This document shows positions 1-7,502 of a DNA stretch of 14,510 nt, in pieces. The position numbers and the translations under genes are program-made. The notes beneath the pieces are model-generated. The model was given only the letters and a program-made list of their open reading frames with translations. It made no database searches and was not told the DNA's origin. Within the stretch, counting starts at the first letter, position 1; every line of letters begins with the position of its first letter. The stretch is from Clostridiales bacterium. Lineage in GTDB: Bacteria; Bacillota; Clostridia; Christensenellales; Aristaeellaceae. The stretch spans positions 1 to 14,510 of the forward strand of contig SFHU01000072.1 in assembly GCA_004555535.1 (NCBI GenBank). Reading direction: 5' to 3'.

Positions 1-72
1 GTCACGATCCTGGCGCAGGGCGAGGACGAGGCGCTGGCCGCGCGCACGCTGGCCGGGCTGCTGGGCGCGTAG
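1..72 (+). CDS. 3' end of an unidentified gene, possibly an HPr-like phosphocarrier
   Basis: An open frame enters from the left edge and ends at TAG (70-72). It gives 23 residues starting VTILAQGEDEALAARTL and ending in LLGA. A beta-strand VTI, then an acidic GEDE turn, then a final amphipathic helix rich in Ala and Leu resembles the C-terminus of HPr-family phosphocarriers (a typical pattern is VTI.AeG.DE..Al..L..L). Only the tail is visible, so the family assignment is tentative. The next promoter starts 14 bases after the stop, so this gene is not obviously in an operon with proS. No terminator hairpin is visible between them. Confidence 0.45.
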   Translation, partial: VTILAQGEDEALAARTLAGLLGA

Positions 73-85
73 CGCCGATTCATCC

Positions 86-114
86 TTGACATCCCCGGGA
101 AAAATGCTTATAAT
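86..114 (+). promoter_or_regulatory. Consensus sigma-A-type promoter of the proS T-box leader
   Basis: TTGACA (86-91) and TATAAT (109-114) are both perfect consensus hexamers, separated by exactly 17 bp. Transcription should start near 121, directly at the 5' end of the T-box RNA. The 13-base string CTTGACATCCCCG around the -35 box recurs exactly at the promoter of the ilv T-box leader. Confidence 0.9.
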
Positions 115-120
115 GTCCGG

Positions 121-352
121 TATACAGGCGACGACGGGGAAAGCGGAAGGGATCCTGCCACAAAGAGAGCGCGGCCATGGCTGAAAGCCGCGCGGCAAGG
201 CACTTCGCGCTCCGGGCCCCATCAGCCGCGGCGCCAAGAACGCCGCCGTGCGCCCGCGTTACGGGCATTGAGGTGGGCGCGCTCTGCCGCGCCAAGCCGG
301 GTGGTACCGCGAAGCAGCGCTTCGTCCCAGTGCATGGGGCGGGCGCTTTTTT
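121..352 (+). promoter_or_regulatory. T-box riboswitch leader of proS, proline-type
   Basis: This RNA senses uncharged tRNA and, when bound, prevents early termination upstream of proS. The universal T-box sequence GGGTGGTACCGCG is at 299-311. In Stem I, AGAGAGC (164-170) fits the AG bulge. A perfect 7-bp stem (169-175 with 187-193) closes an apical loop containing GGCTGAAA. On the 3' side of Stem I, CCC (218-220) followed by A fits the specifier position and codes for proline, matching the downstream gene. The segment CGTTACGGGCATTGAGG (257-273) fits the conserved Stem III region. The T-box identification is secure. The exact specifier codon is inferred from position and agreement with the gene. 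Confidence 0.92.
317..352 (+). terminator. T-box-controlled intrinsic terminator ahead of proS
   Basis: The arms 317-329 and 335-346 pair almost fully with one bulged C and a GTGCA loop, followed by six T (347-352). It sits directly after the T-box sequence, so its 5' arm region competes with formation of the antiterminator, as in the standard T-box switch. Confidence 0.88.
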
Positions 353-418
353 GCTGCCCGCTCCGCGACAAGGCAGAAAATACAAAGCAAACGCGAAGAG
401 AGAGGAAGAGGATTTCAC

Positions 419-1861
419 ATGGCCAAGAAGAGTCAGCAGGAGTTTGTTCAGCACATCACCCCCAGAGACGAGGATTTCTCCCAGTGGTACACCGACGTGG
501 TGCGCCTGGCCGACCTGATGGATTACACCCCCGTGCGCGGCTGCATGGCCATCAAGCCCTACGGCTACGGCATCTGGGAGCTGATTCAGCAGCAGCTCGA
601 TGCCCAGTTCAAGCGCACCGGGCATCAGAACGTCTCCATGCCGATGCTCATCCCGGAGAGCCTGCTGCTCAAAGAGGCCGACCACGTCGAGGGCTTCGCG
701 CCCGAGGTCGCCTGGGTCACGCAGGGCGGCACCGAGCCCCTGGCCGAGCGCCTGGCCGTGCGCCCGACGAGCGAGACGATCTTCTGCACGATGTACGCCA
801 AGTGGGTGCAGAGCTGGCGCGACCTGCCGCTCAAGTACAACCAGTGGTGCTCCGTCATGCGCTGGGAGAAGACGACCCGTCCGTTCCTGCGCACCGCGGA
901 ATTCCTCTGGCAGGAGGGCCACACCGTCCACGCCACCGCCGAGGAGGCGCAGGAGGAGACGATGCAGATGCTCAACATCTACCGCGATTTTTGCGAGCAG
1001 GTGCTCTCCGTGCCGGTCTACTGCGGCCAGAAGAGCGACAAGGAGAAATTCGCCGGCGCGCGCGCGACCTACTCCGTCGAGGCGATGATGCAGGACGGCA
1101 AGGCGCTGCAGAGCGGCACGAGCCACAACTTCGGCACGAACTTCTCCGAGCCGTTTGAGATCAAGTATCTGGACAAGGACGGCACGCAGAAGTACGCGCA
1201 TGAGACGAGCTGGGGCGTCTCGACCCGCCTCATCGGCGCGATCATCATGACCCACGGCGACGAGCGCGGCCTCAAGCTGCCCCCGAAGATCGCCCCGATC
1301 CAGGTCGTCGTCGTGCCGGTCGCGGCTCACAAGGAGGGCGTGCTCGAGGGCGCGAAGGCCGTCGCCGACAGGCTCACGGCCGCGGGCATCCGCGTCAAGC
1401 TCGACGACCGCGACAACGTGACCCCGGGCTGGAAGTTCAACGAGTGGGAGCTCAAGGGCGTGCCCGTGCGCGTGGAGGTCGGCCCGCGCGATCTGGCGCA
1501 GGGCCAGGTCATGAGCGTGCGCCGCGACACGTTTGAGAAGGCGCCGGTCGCGCTGGAGGGCCTGGAGGCGGAGATCCTCTCCATGCTCGACGCGATCCAG
1601 AAGAACCTGCTGGACATCGCGCGCGCGTTCCGCGACGCGCACACCGCCGACGTCCATAGCATGGAGGAGCTTGGCCGTCAGGTCGACGGCGGCTACGCCA
1701 AGGCGATGTGGTGCGGCGAGCAGGCCTGCGAGGACGAGATCAAGGAGAAATTCGCCGCGACCTCCCGCTGCATGCCCTTTGACCAAACGCCCATTGGCGA
1801 CACCTGCGTCTGCTGCGGCAAGCCGGCCCACAAGGTCATCTATTTCGCGAAGGCGTATTGA
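419..1861 (+). CDS. proS: Prolyl-tRNA synthetase, insertion-free (archaeal/eukaryotic-like) type
   Basis: This cytoplasmic class II aminoacyl-tRNA synthetase charges tRNA-Pro with proline. At 480 residues it matches the short ProS form that lacks the bacterial editing insertion. Class II motif 2 is visible around residues 148-168 (RWEKTTRPFLRTAEFLWQE). Motif 3 contains HGDERGL at 279-285. An anticodon-binding domain follows at roughly 290-390. The C-terminal extension carries Cys432, Cys437, Cys463 and Cys466 in a CX4C...CX2C arrangement, the zinc-binding pattern of this ProS type, and it ends in a C-terminal Tyr as is common in the family. The start is ATG after a purine-rich AGAGAGGAAGAGG site. 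The gene stands alone behind its proline T-box, so expression should rise when uncharged tRNA-Pro accumulates. No terminator is obvious after it. Confidence 0.96.
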   Translation: MAKKSQQEFVQHITPRDEDFSQWYTDVVRLADLMDYTPVRGCMAIKPYGYGIWELIQQQLDAQFKRTGHQNVSMPMLIPESLLLKEADHVEGFAPEVAWVTQGGTEPLAERLAVRPTSETIFCTMYAKWVQSWRDLPLKYNQWCSVMRWEKTTRPFLRTAEFLWQEGHTVHATAEEAQEETMQMLNIYRDFCEQVLSVPVYCGQKSDKEKFAGARATYSVEAMMQDGKALQSGTSHNFGTNFSEPFEIKYLDKDGTQKYAHETSWGVSTRLIGAIIMTHGDERGLKLPPKIAPIQVVVVPVAAHKEGVLEGAKAVADRLTAAGIRVKLDDRDNVTPGWKFNEWELKGVPVRVEVGPRDLAQGQVMSVRRDTFEKAPVALEGLEAEILSMLDAIQKNLLDIARAFRDAHTADVHSMEELGRQVDGGYAKAMWCGEQACEDEIKEKFAATSRCMPFDQTPIGDTCVCCGKPAHKVIYFAKAY

Positions 1862-1959
1862 TGCGATGCGCGGGCATGAAGCAAAGAAAACCAGAAAAAT
1901 GGAAGTGTGAATTCTGTTCATCTTTCGATGAAAAAGCGCTCATGACCGCTGAAAACCGC

Positions 1960-1988
1960 TTGACATCCCCGAACCTGCATGATAAGAT
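1960..1988 (+). promoter_or_regulatory. Sigma-A-type promoter of the ilv T-box leader
   Basis: TTGACA (1960-1965) and TAAGAT (1983-1988) are separated by 17 bp. The initiation site should be near 1995. The sequence around the -35 box is identical over 13 bases to the promoter of the proS leader. Confidence 0.82.
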
Positions 1989-1994
1989 AGGTTC

Positions 1995-2262
1995 ACATAT
2001 CCGGCGATGAAGAGGAAGAATCCGCGTGGAAACGCCAAGCGAGGGAGCGGCGGTGGAAGGCTCCTGCGGGATGCGCGGTGCTGTCGCCTCGGAGCTGCGG
2101 GCTGAAACGCGCTTTTGCGCGCGGGTAGGCCCGCCGGATTCCCACCGTTAGCGGGGAGAGGGCATGCAAGAGCGCGTGCCCGGTGAGCGTGCGCAGGCAC
2201 GGAATTTAGGTGGTACCGCGAAACAGCCTTTCGCCCTAAAGCAGGGGGAGGGCTGTTTTTTT
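1995..2262 (+). promoter_or_regulatory. T-box riboswitch leader of the ilvBNCD operon, probably valine-type
   Basis: The T-box motif AGGTGGTACCGCG is at 2208-2220, followed at once by a terminator. Stem I shows an apical hairpin (2044-2048 with 2060-2064) with a GGTGGAA-containing loop. On the 3' side, GUC (2083-2085) is followed by G and then by a CCUCGGAGC stretch. This resembles the usual specifier context (codon, purine, pyrimidine-rich run, GGAG) and would select tRNA-Val. Overlapping CUG (Leu) is possible but would be followed by U rather than a purine. CCACCGTTAGCGGGGAGAGG (2142-2161) fits the Stem III region. The branched-chain role is clear from the operon. The precise amino acid is inferred. 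Confidence 0.9.
2223..2262 (+). terminator. T-box-controlled terminator ahead of ilvB
   Basis: The arms 2223-2237 and 2243-2256 pair with one bulged G and an AAAGC loop, followed by a run of T (2256-2262). It lies immediately after the T-box sequence in the arrangement expected for tRNA-dependent antitermination. Confidence 0.9.
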
Positions 2263-2311
2263 AAGGCCGCCGGAACAAACAGCGTTTCATGATCAAAGGA
2301 GAAGAAAAAAG

Positions 2312-4021
2312 ATGAAACTCAACGGAGCTGCAATCCTGATCGAGTGCCTCATCGAGCAGGGGGTCGGCACGGTCTTCGGCTTTCCCGGAGGCGCCGTGCT
2401 GCCCATCTACGACGAGCTGTACAAGCGTCAGGACAGAATCCATCATGTGCTGACCGCGCATGAGCAGCACGCCGGCCACGCCGCGGACGGCTATGCCCGC
2501 GCCAGCGGCAGGACGGGCGTGTGCATCGCCACCAGCGGCCCCGGCGCGACGAACCTGGTCACGCCGATCGCGACCGCCTACATGGATTCCTCGCCGGTCG
2601 TCTTCATCACCGGCAATGTGCCCCAGAGCCTGATGGGCACGGACTCCTTCCAGGAGGCGGACATCTCCGGCATGACGATGCCGGTCACCAAGCACAACTA
2701 CCTCGTCACCAGCGTCGAGCGGCTGGCGGATACGCTGCGCGAGGCGTTCTACATCGCATCGAGCGGCCGGCCCGGCCCTGTGCTCATCGACATCCCCAAG
2801 GACGTGCAGATCGCGGAGACGGAGTACGAGCCCGCCAGCGGCGAGGCCCTGATTCCGAAGCTGTCGATGAAGCATCCGATGGCGCAGCTGCGCCCCGAGG
2901 GCGAGGCGCTGGAGCGCTACAAGACCAAGGCGGAGCCGCGGCTGGAGCGCGCGGCGCAGCTGATCGCCGAGGCGCACAGGCCGCTGATCTACTGCGGCGG
3001 CGGCGTCATCCTCTCCGGCGCGGAAAAGGAGCTGCTTGAGCTGGCGGAGCGCGTGGACGCGCCGGTCGCCTCCACGCTGATGGGCCTGGGCGCCGTTCCG
3101 GCGAGCCACCCGCGCATGCTGGGCATGCTGGGCATGCACGGCACGCACGCGGCGAACATCGCGATGCAGTGCTGCGACCTGCTCATCGCCGTGGGCGTGC
3201 GCTTCTCCGACCGCGCGCTGGGCAAGGCGGCGGCGTTCGCACCCAACGCGAAGGTGCTGCACATCGACATCGACCGCGCGGAGATCAACAAGAACGTCTC
3301 CACGACGCTGCACATCACGGGCGATGCCCGCGTCGTGCTCGAGCTGCTGCTTTCCCGCGTCGCGCAGAAGCAACACGCGCAGTGGATGCAGCAGGCGCGC
3401 AGCATGATCGAGGAATACCTGAGCGACGAGCTGTTTGAGCCGCGCAAGATCCTGGGTGCGATGGCGAAGATCGCGCCGGAGATGACGGTCGCCACGGACG
3501 TGGGTCAGCATCAGATGTGGACGGCGCAGCACTTCCCGTTCCTGCGCCCGCGCCAGCTGATCTCCAGCGGCGGCCTGGGCACGATGGGCTTCGGCCTGGG
3601 CGCGGCGATGGGCGCGGCGGCGAGCGACCCGCAGGGCCGGCCGGTCGCGCTGGTCACGGGCGACGGCTCCTTCCGCATGAACCTGACCGAGCTTTCGACC
3701 ATCGCCTATTACGGCATCCCGGTGATCATCGTCATCTTCAACAACGGCACGCTGGGCATGGTTCGCCAGTGGCAGACGCTCTTCTTCGGCCATCGTTACA
3801 GCCAGACGACGCTCGACCGCGGCCCGGACTTCATGAAGCTGGCCGAGGCCTACGGCCTGGAGGGCACGCGCGTGGAGACGATGGAGGCGTTCACGCAGGC
3901 GTTCGAGCAGGCGTACCGCGCCGGCAGGCCCTGCCTCATCGAGTGCATGCTCGACATCGACGAGATGGTCGCGCCGATGGTCGCCCCCGGCTCCCCGATC
4001 GACTCGTTCTGCCTGAACTGA
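2312..4021 (+). CDS. ilvB: Acetolactate synthase, large catalytic subunit
   Basis: This ThDP-dependent enzyme condenses two pyruvates to acetolactate (valine/leucine branch), or pyruvate with 2-oxobutyrate (isoleucine branch), in the cytoplasm. At 569 residues it is of normal length. The N-terminal domain has GFPGGAVLPIYDEL (23-36) and the catalytic ThDP-activating Glu51 in TAHEQHAGHAADGYAR. A QEADISGMT segment near 114-122 matches the family. The C-terminal ThDP/Mg motif begins GDG (450-452) and ends FNN (476-478). The central domain (about 200-340) fits the FAD-binding domain of biosynthetic AHAS. The start is ATG 10 bases after AAAGGAG. It is the first gene of ilvBNCD and lies under the T-box. 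The regulatory subunit ilvN follows 12 bases later, which supports the biosynthetic enzyme rather than the catabolic AlsS. Confidence 0.97.
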   Translation: MKLNGAAILIECLIEQGVGTVFGFPGGAVLPIYDELYKRQDRIHHVLTAHEQHAGHAADGYARASGRTGVCIATSGPGATNLVTPIATAYMDSSPVVFITGNVPQSLMGTDSFQEADISGMTMPVTKHNYLVTSVERLADTLREAFYIASSGRPGPVLIDIPKDVQIAETEYEPASGEALIPKLSMKHPMAQLRPEGEALERYKTKAEPRLERAAQLIAEAHRPLIYCGGGVILSGAEKELLELAERVDAPVASTLMGLGAVPASHPRMLGMLGMHGTHAANIAMQCCDLLIAVGVRFSDRALGKAAAFAPNAKVLHIDIDRAEINKNVSTTLHITGDARVVLELLLSRVAQKQHAQWMQQARSMIEEYLSDELFEPRKILGAMAKIAPEMTVATDVGQHQMWTAQHFPFLRPRQLISSGGLGTMGFGLGAAMGAAASDPQGRPVALVTGDGSFRMNLTELSTIAYYGIPVIIVIFNNGTLGMVRQWQTLFFGHRYSQTTLDRGPDFMKLAEAYGLEGTRVETMEAFTQAFEQAYRAGRPCLIECMLDIDEMVAPMVAPGSPIDSFCLN

Positions 4022-4033
4022 CGGAGGTGCGGC

Positions 4034-4561
4034 ATGTTTATAAAGCCTGATCAACTCAAGCGCTACACCGTCGGCGTCCTCGTGGACAACGAGCCGGGCG
4101 TGCTCTCCCGCGTCTCCGGTCTCTTCTCCCGCAGGGGCTTCAACATCGAGAGCCTCGCCGTCGGGCCGACGCAGGACCGCGAGGTCTCGCGCATCACGAT
4201 CGTCGTCCTGGGTGACGACGCGCACATCGAGCAGCTCGTTCAGCAGCTCTACAAGCTGATCTGCGTGCAGAAGGTGCAGGTCATGCACAGCCGCAACGCC
4301 GTCGAGCGCCAGCTGCTGCTGGTGAAGGTGAAGGCGGGCGTGGCCGAGCGCGAGGGGCTCATGCGGCTGGTCGACATCTTCAAGGCGAAGGTGCTCGACG
4401 TCACCAAGTCCTCGATGATCCTTCAGATTACCGGCGACAACGACAAGGTCGCCGCGATTCTCAGCCTGCTGGAGGACTACGGCATCACCGAGCTCGTGCG
4501 CACGGGCGTGGTCGCGCTCGAGCGCGGCGACGATGTGATGAATTCCGATATCTTCGACTGA
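4034..4561 (+). CDS. ilvN: Acetolactate synthase, small regulatory subunit
   Basis: This subunit binds the large subunit, raises its activity and confers feedback inhibition, normally by valine. The protein has 175 residues, typical of the long (IlvH-like) form. The N-terminal ACT domain (about 10-85) begins YTVGVLVDNEPGVLSRVSGL and includes RRGFNIESLAVGPT. The C-terminal domain (about 95-170) shows ERQLLLVKVKA and ITGDNDKVAAILSLL, as expected for the ALS small-subunit C-terminal fold. GGAGG (4023-4027) sits seven bases before the ATG, and the gene starts 12 bases after the ilvB stop, so the two are very likely translated from one mRNA. The symbol ilvN is used here; ilvH would be equally proper. 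Confidence 0.95.
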   Translation: MFIKPDQLKRYTVGVLVDNEPGVLSRVSGLFSRRGFNIESLAVGPTQDREVSRITIVVLGDDAHIEQLVQQLYKLICVQKVQVMHSRNAVERQLLLVKVKAGVAEREGLMRLVDIFKAKVLDVTKSSMILQITGDNDKVAAILSLLEDYGITELVRTGVVALERGDDVMNSDIFD

Positions 4562-4589
4562 TCCCCGGCAGGATACGACACACCATGCT

Positions 4590-4618
4590 TTGACCGGGCA
4601 ATCCCGATCAGATAAAGA
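4590..4618 (+). promoter_or_regulatory. Weak candidate internal promoter ahead of ilvC
   Basis: In the 104-base gap between ilvN and ilvC, TTGACC (4590-4595) and TAAAGA (4613-4618) are spaced 17 bp. The -35 box is good but the -10 box matches only three of six positions. It could give extra ilvCD transcription independent of the T-box, but a chance match is quite possible. Confidence 0.25.
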
Positions 4619-4665
4619 ACACCCGGCGTCCCTGGACGCAGAGATGGATTAGGAGGAATACACCC

Positions 4666-5670
4666 ATGGCACAGATGTTTTACGCGCAGGACTGCAACCT
4701 CGAATACCTGAATGGCAAGAAGATCGCCATCGTCGGCTATGGCTCGCAGGGCCATGCGCACGCGCTCAACCTCAAGGACTCCGGCTGCGACGTCGTGGTC
4801 GCGCTTTACGAGGGCAGCAAGAGCTGGGCGAAGGCGGAGGCCGCCGGCCTGACCGTCATGACCACCGCCGACGCCGCCAAGGTCGCCGACATGATCATGA
4901 TCCTCATCAACGACGAGAAGCAGGCCGCGATGTATGAGAAGGATATCGCGCCGTACCTGCGCCCGGGCATGATCCTCGCCTTTGCGCACGGCTTCAACAT
5001 CCACTTCGGCTGCATCAAGCCCCCGAAGGACGTCGACGTCGTCATGATCGCCCCGAAGGGCCCGGGCCACACCGTCCGCAGCCAGTATCTCGAGGGCAAG
5101 GGCGTTCCGGACCTCATCGCCGTCTATCAGGATGCCTCTGGCAAGGCGCAGGACTATGCGCTGGCCTACGCGGCGGGCATCGGCGGCGCGCGCGCCGGCA
5201 TCCTCAAGACCACCTTCCGCGAGGAGACCGAGACCGACCTGTTCGGCGAGCAGTGCGTCCTCTGCGGCGGCGTGACCGCCCTGATGAAGGCCGGCTTTGA
5301 CACGCTGGTCGAGGCGGGCTACCAGCCGGAGAACGCCTACTTCGAGTGCATCCACGAGATGAAGCTGATCGTCGACCTGATCTTCTCCCACGGCTTTGCC
5401 GGCATGCGCTACTCCATCTCCAACACCGCCGAGTACGGCGATTACGAGATCGGCAAGCGCCTGATCACCGACGAGACGAAGAAGGAAATGAAGAAGGTCC
5501 TCGGCGAGATTCAGGATGGCACCTTCGCCCGCAACTGGCTGCTGGAGAACCAGACCGGCTGCGTCCACTTCCTGGCCAAGCGCCGCATCGAGGCGGGCAG
5601 CCAGCTGGAGGAAGTCGGCAAGGACCTGCGCAGCAAGATGAGCTGGGGCACGAAAGTGGAGGAACTGTAA
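4666..5670 (+). CDS. ilvC: Ketol-acid reductoisomerase, class I
   Basis: It converts acetolactate (or acetohydroxybutyrate) to the dihydroxy acid by Mg-dependent alkyl migration and NAD(P)H reduction. At 334 residues it is the short class I form. The Rossmann fingerprint GYGSQG is at 24-29. The beta2-alphaB loop carries Ser-Lys-Ser, consistent with NADPH preference. Catalytic Lys131 is in APKGPGH. The Mg ligands appear as Asp191 and Glu195 in TDLFGEQ, and Glu227 and Glu231 in FECIHEM. AGGAGG (4651-4656) lies nine bases before the ATG. The gap of 104 bases after ilvN is the longest in the operon and holds only a weak candidate promoter. ilvD begins one base after the stop. Confidence 0.97.
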   Translation: MAQMFYAQDCNLEYLNGKKIAIVGYGSQGHAHALNLKDSGCDVVVALYEGSKSWAKAEAAGLTVMTTADAAKVADMIMILINDEKQAAMYEKDIAPYLRPGMILAFAHGFNIHFGCIKPPKDVDVVMIAPKGPGHTVRSQYLEGKGVPDLIAVYQDASGKAQDYALAYAAGIGGARAGILKTTFREETETDLFGEQCVLCGGVTALMKAGFDTLVEAGYQPENAYFECIHEMKLIVDLIFSHGFAGMRYSISNTAEYGDYEIGKRLITDETKKEMKKVLGEIQDGTFARNWLLENQTGCVHFLAKRRIEAGSQLEEVGKDLRSKMSWGTKVEEL

Positions 5671-5671
5671 G

Positions 5672-7339
5672 ATGGCTGTTTCGGATCGCGTCAAAACCGG
5701 CCCTGAGAAGGCGCCGCACCGCTCCCTCTGGAAGGCGCTCGGCCTGACTGACGAGGAGCTCAAGTGTCCGCTGATCGGCGTCGTCTCCGCGCAGAGCGAG
5801 TGCGTGCCGGGTCACAATCACCTCAAAAACATCGCGCAGGCGGTCAAGGACGGCATCCGTCTGGCCGGCGGCGTGCCGGTCGAGTTCCCGGCGATCGGCG
5901 TCTGCGACGGCATCGCGATGGGCCATATCGGCATGAAGTATTCCCTCGCCTCCCGCGAGCTGATCGCGGACAGCTGCGAGTCCATGGCGCTGGCGCACGG
6001 CTTTGACGGCATGGTCTTCATCCCCAACTGCGACAAGATCGTCCCCGGCATGCTGATGGCGGCGCGCCGCCTGAACCTCCCGGCGATGGTGATCTCCGGT
6101 GGCCCGATGCTGCCCGGCAAGCTGCCGGGACAGGCGCGCGACCTCGACCTCAACTCCGTGTTCGAGGCGGTCGGCGCCTACAAGGCCGGTAAGATCGACG
6201 ACGCGGGCCTCAATGAGGTCGAGTCCTCCGCCTGCCCGGGCTGCGGCTCCTGCTCCGGCATGTTCACCGCGAACTCGATGAACTGCATCACCGAGGTCAT
6301 CGGCATGGCGCTGCCGGGCAACGGCACGATCGCTGCCGTCGATGCTGCGCGCATCCGTCTGGCCAAGAAGACCGGCATGCGCGTGGTGAAGATGGTCGAG
6401 GAGGGCCTGACCCCCGACAAGATCATGACCGAGGCGGCCTTCCACAACGCGCTCTGCCTGGATATGGCGCTGGGCTGCTCCACCAACACCGTGCTGCACC
6501 TGCCGGCCATCGCGCACGAGGCGGGCGTCGACTTCAACCTCGACTGGGTCAACGAGACGAGCGCGAAGGTGCCCAACCTCTGCCACCTCGCCCCGGCGGG
6601 TCATCACCACGTCATCGACCTGAACCTCGCGGGCGGCGTCATGGGCGTGCTCTCCGAGCTCAAGGGTCGCGGCCTGCTCGACGAGAGCGCCATGACCGTC
6701 TCCGGCCTCACGCTCGGCGAGGAGATCGCCCAGGCGAAGAACCGCAACCCGGAGGTCATCCGCCCGTTCGACAAGCCGTATTCCCCGACCGGCGGCCTGA
6801 TGATCCTGCGCGGCAACCTCGCGCCGGACGGCGGCGTCGTCAAGCGCAGCGCCGTGGCCGCGGAAATGCTCGTGCACGAGGGCCCGGCCCGCGTCTTCAA
6901 CAGCGAGGACGAGGCGATTGCGGCCATCTATGCCAGCCAGATCAAGCCGGGCGACGTCGTCGTCATCCGCTATGAGGGTCCGAAGGGCGGCCCGGGCATG
7001 CGCGAAATGCTCAGCCCGACCAGCGCCATCTGCGGCATGGGCCTTGACAAGGAGGTCGCGCTCATCACGGATGGCCGCTTCTCCGGCGCGACGCGCGGCG
7101 CGGCCATCGGCCACGTCTCGCCCGAAGCCGCTTCCGGCGGCATGATCGGCCTGGTCGAGGAGGGCGACATCATCTCCATCGATATCCCGGCCGGTAAGCT
7201 CGAGCTCAAGGTCAGCGACGAGGTGCTCGCCGAGCGCAAGGCCAAGTGGGTCTGCCCGCCGCCGAACGTCACCAAGGGCTACCTCGCGCGCTACGCCAAG
7301 CTGGTCTCCAGCGCGAACAAGGGCGCGATCGTCGAGTAA
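5672..7339 (+). CDS. ilvD: Dihydroxy-acid dehydratase
   Basis: It dehydrates 2,3-dihydroxyisovalerate and its methylvalerate homologue to the 2-keto acids, using an iron-sulfur cluster and Mg2+. At 555 residues it is of normal length. Expected cluster ligands are visible: Cys120 in PNCDKIVPG, Cys188/191/194 in SACPGCGSCSGMF; a VCDG segment lies upstream. The Lys122 in the CDK motif is the residue carbamylated in characterised homologues. A C-terminal DGRFSGATRGAAIGHVSPEA segment is typical of the IlvD/Edd family. Translation is probably coupled to ilvC: the ATG comes one base after the ilvC stop, and AGTGGAGG (5656-5662, overlapping the ilvC 3' end) is its ribosome binding site. It is the last gene of the operon. 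The cluster of this enzyme class is usually oxygen-sensitive, in keeping with an anaerobe. Confidence 0.97.
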   Translation: MAVSDRVKTGPEKAPHRSLWKALGLTDEELKCPLIGVVSAQSECVPGHNHLKNIAQAVKDGIRLAGGVPVEFPAIGVCDGIAMGHIGMKYSLASRELIADSCESMALAHGFDGMVFIPNCDKIVPGMLMAARRLNLPAMVISGGPMLPGKLPGQARDLDLNSVFEAVGAYKAGKIDDAGLNEVESSACPGCGSCSGMFTANSMNCITEVIGMALPGNGTIAAVDAARIRLAKKTGMRVVKMVEEGLTPDKIMTEAAFHNALCLDMALGCSTNTVLHLPAIAHEAGVDFNLDWVNETSAKVPNLCHLAPAGHHHVIDLNLAGGVMGVLSELKGRGLLDESAMTVSGLTLGEEIAQAKNRNPEVIRPFDKPYSPTGGLMILRGNLAPDGGVVKRSAVAAEMLVHEGPARVFNSEDEAIAAIYASQIKPGDVVVIRYEGPKGGPGMREMLSPTSAICGMGLDKEVALITDGRFSGATRGAAIGHVSPEAASGGMIGLVEEGDIISIDIPAGKLELKVSDEVLAERKAKWVCPPPNVTKGYLARYAKLVSSANKGAIVE

Positions 7340-7368
7340 CGGAGCCTCCTTCCCTGCAACAACATACC

Positions 7369-7403
7369 AACCGCGGAGCCAGGCGACTGACTCCGCGGTT
7401 TTT
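7369..7403 (+). terminator. Intrinsic terminator of the ilvBNCD operon
   Basis: The 10-bp arms AACCGCGGAG (7369-7378) and CTCCGCGGTT (7391-7400) are perfect inverted repeats around a 12-base loop, and the 3' arm runs into five T (7399-7403). Confidence 0.9.
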
Positions 7404-7426
7404 GTCTGCTGTTTGTCCACTATGTC

Positions 7427-7455
7427 TTGAATGACCCGCGTGATTCTGGTACAAT
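7427..7455 (+). promoter_or_regulatory. Sigma-A-type promoter of the first flavoreductase gene
   Basis: TTGAAT (7427-7432) and TACAAT (7450-7455) with 17-bp spacing lie between the ilv terminator and the ribosome binding site. No extra dyad is apparent in the spacer, unlike the promoter of the second flavoreductase. Confidence 0.75.
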
Positions 7456-7502
7456 CAGACCAAAGGATCCGCATACAGCATGCGGAGAAGGAGGAAAGAA
7501 AT

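Noticed and set aside
177..518. Possible leader peptide or small gene in the proS leader
   Set aside because: The region is explained by T-box RNA structure, and the frame runs through the terminator and into proS out of frame.
1862..1959. Terminator after proS
   Set aside because: Only a short CATC/GATG stem with no T tract is visible, so none is called.
7431..7502. Upstream in-frame ATG for the first flavoreductase
   Set aside because: It lies within the promoter and would place 24 polar residues before a good signal peptide. The ATG at 7503 has AAGGAGG just ahead and begins MKK plus a hydrophobic core.
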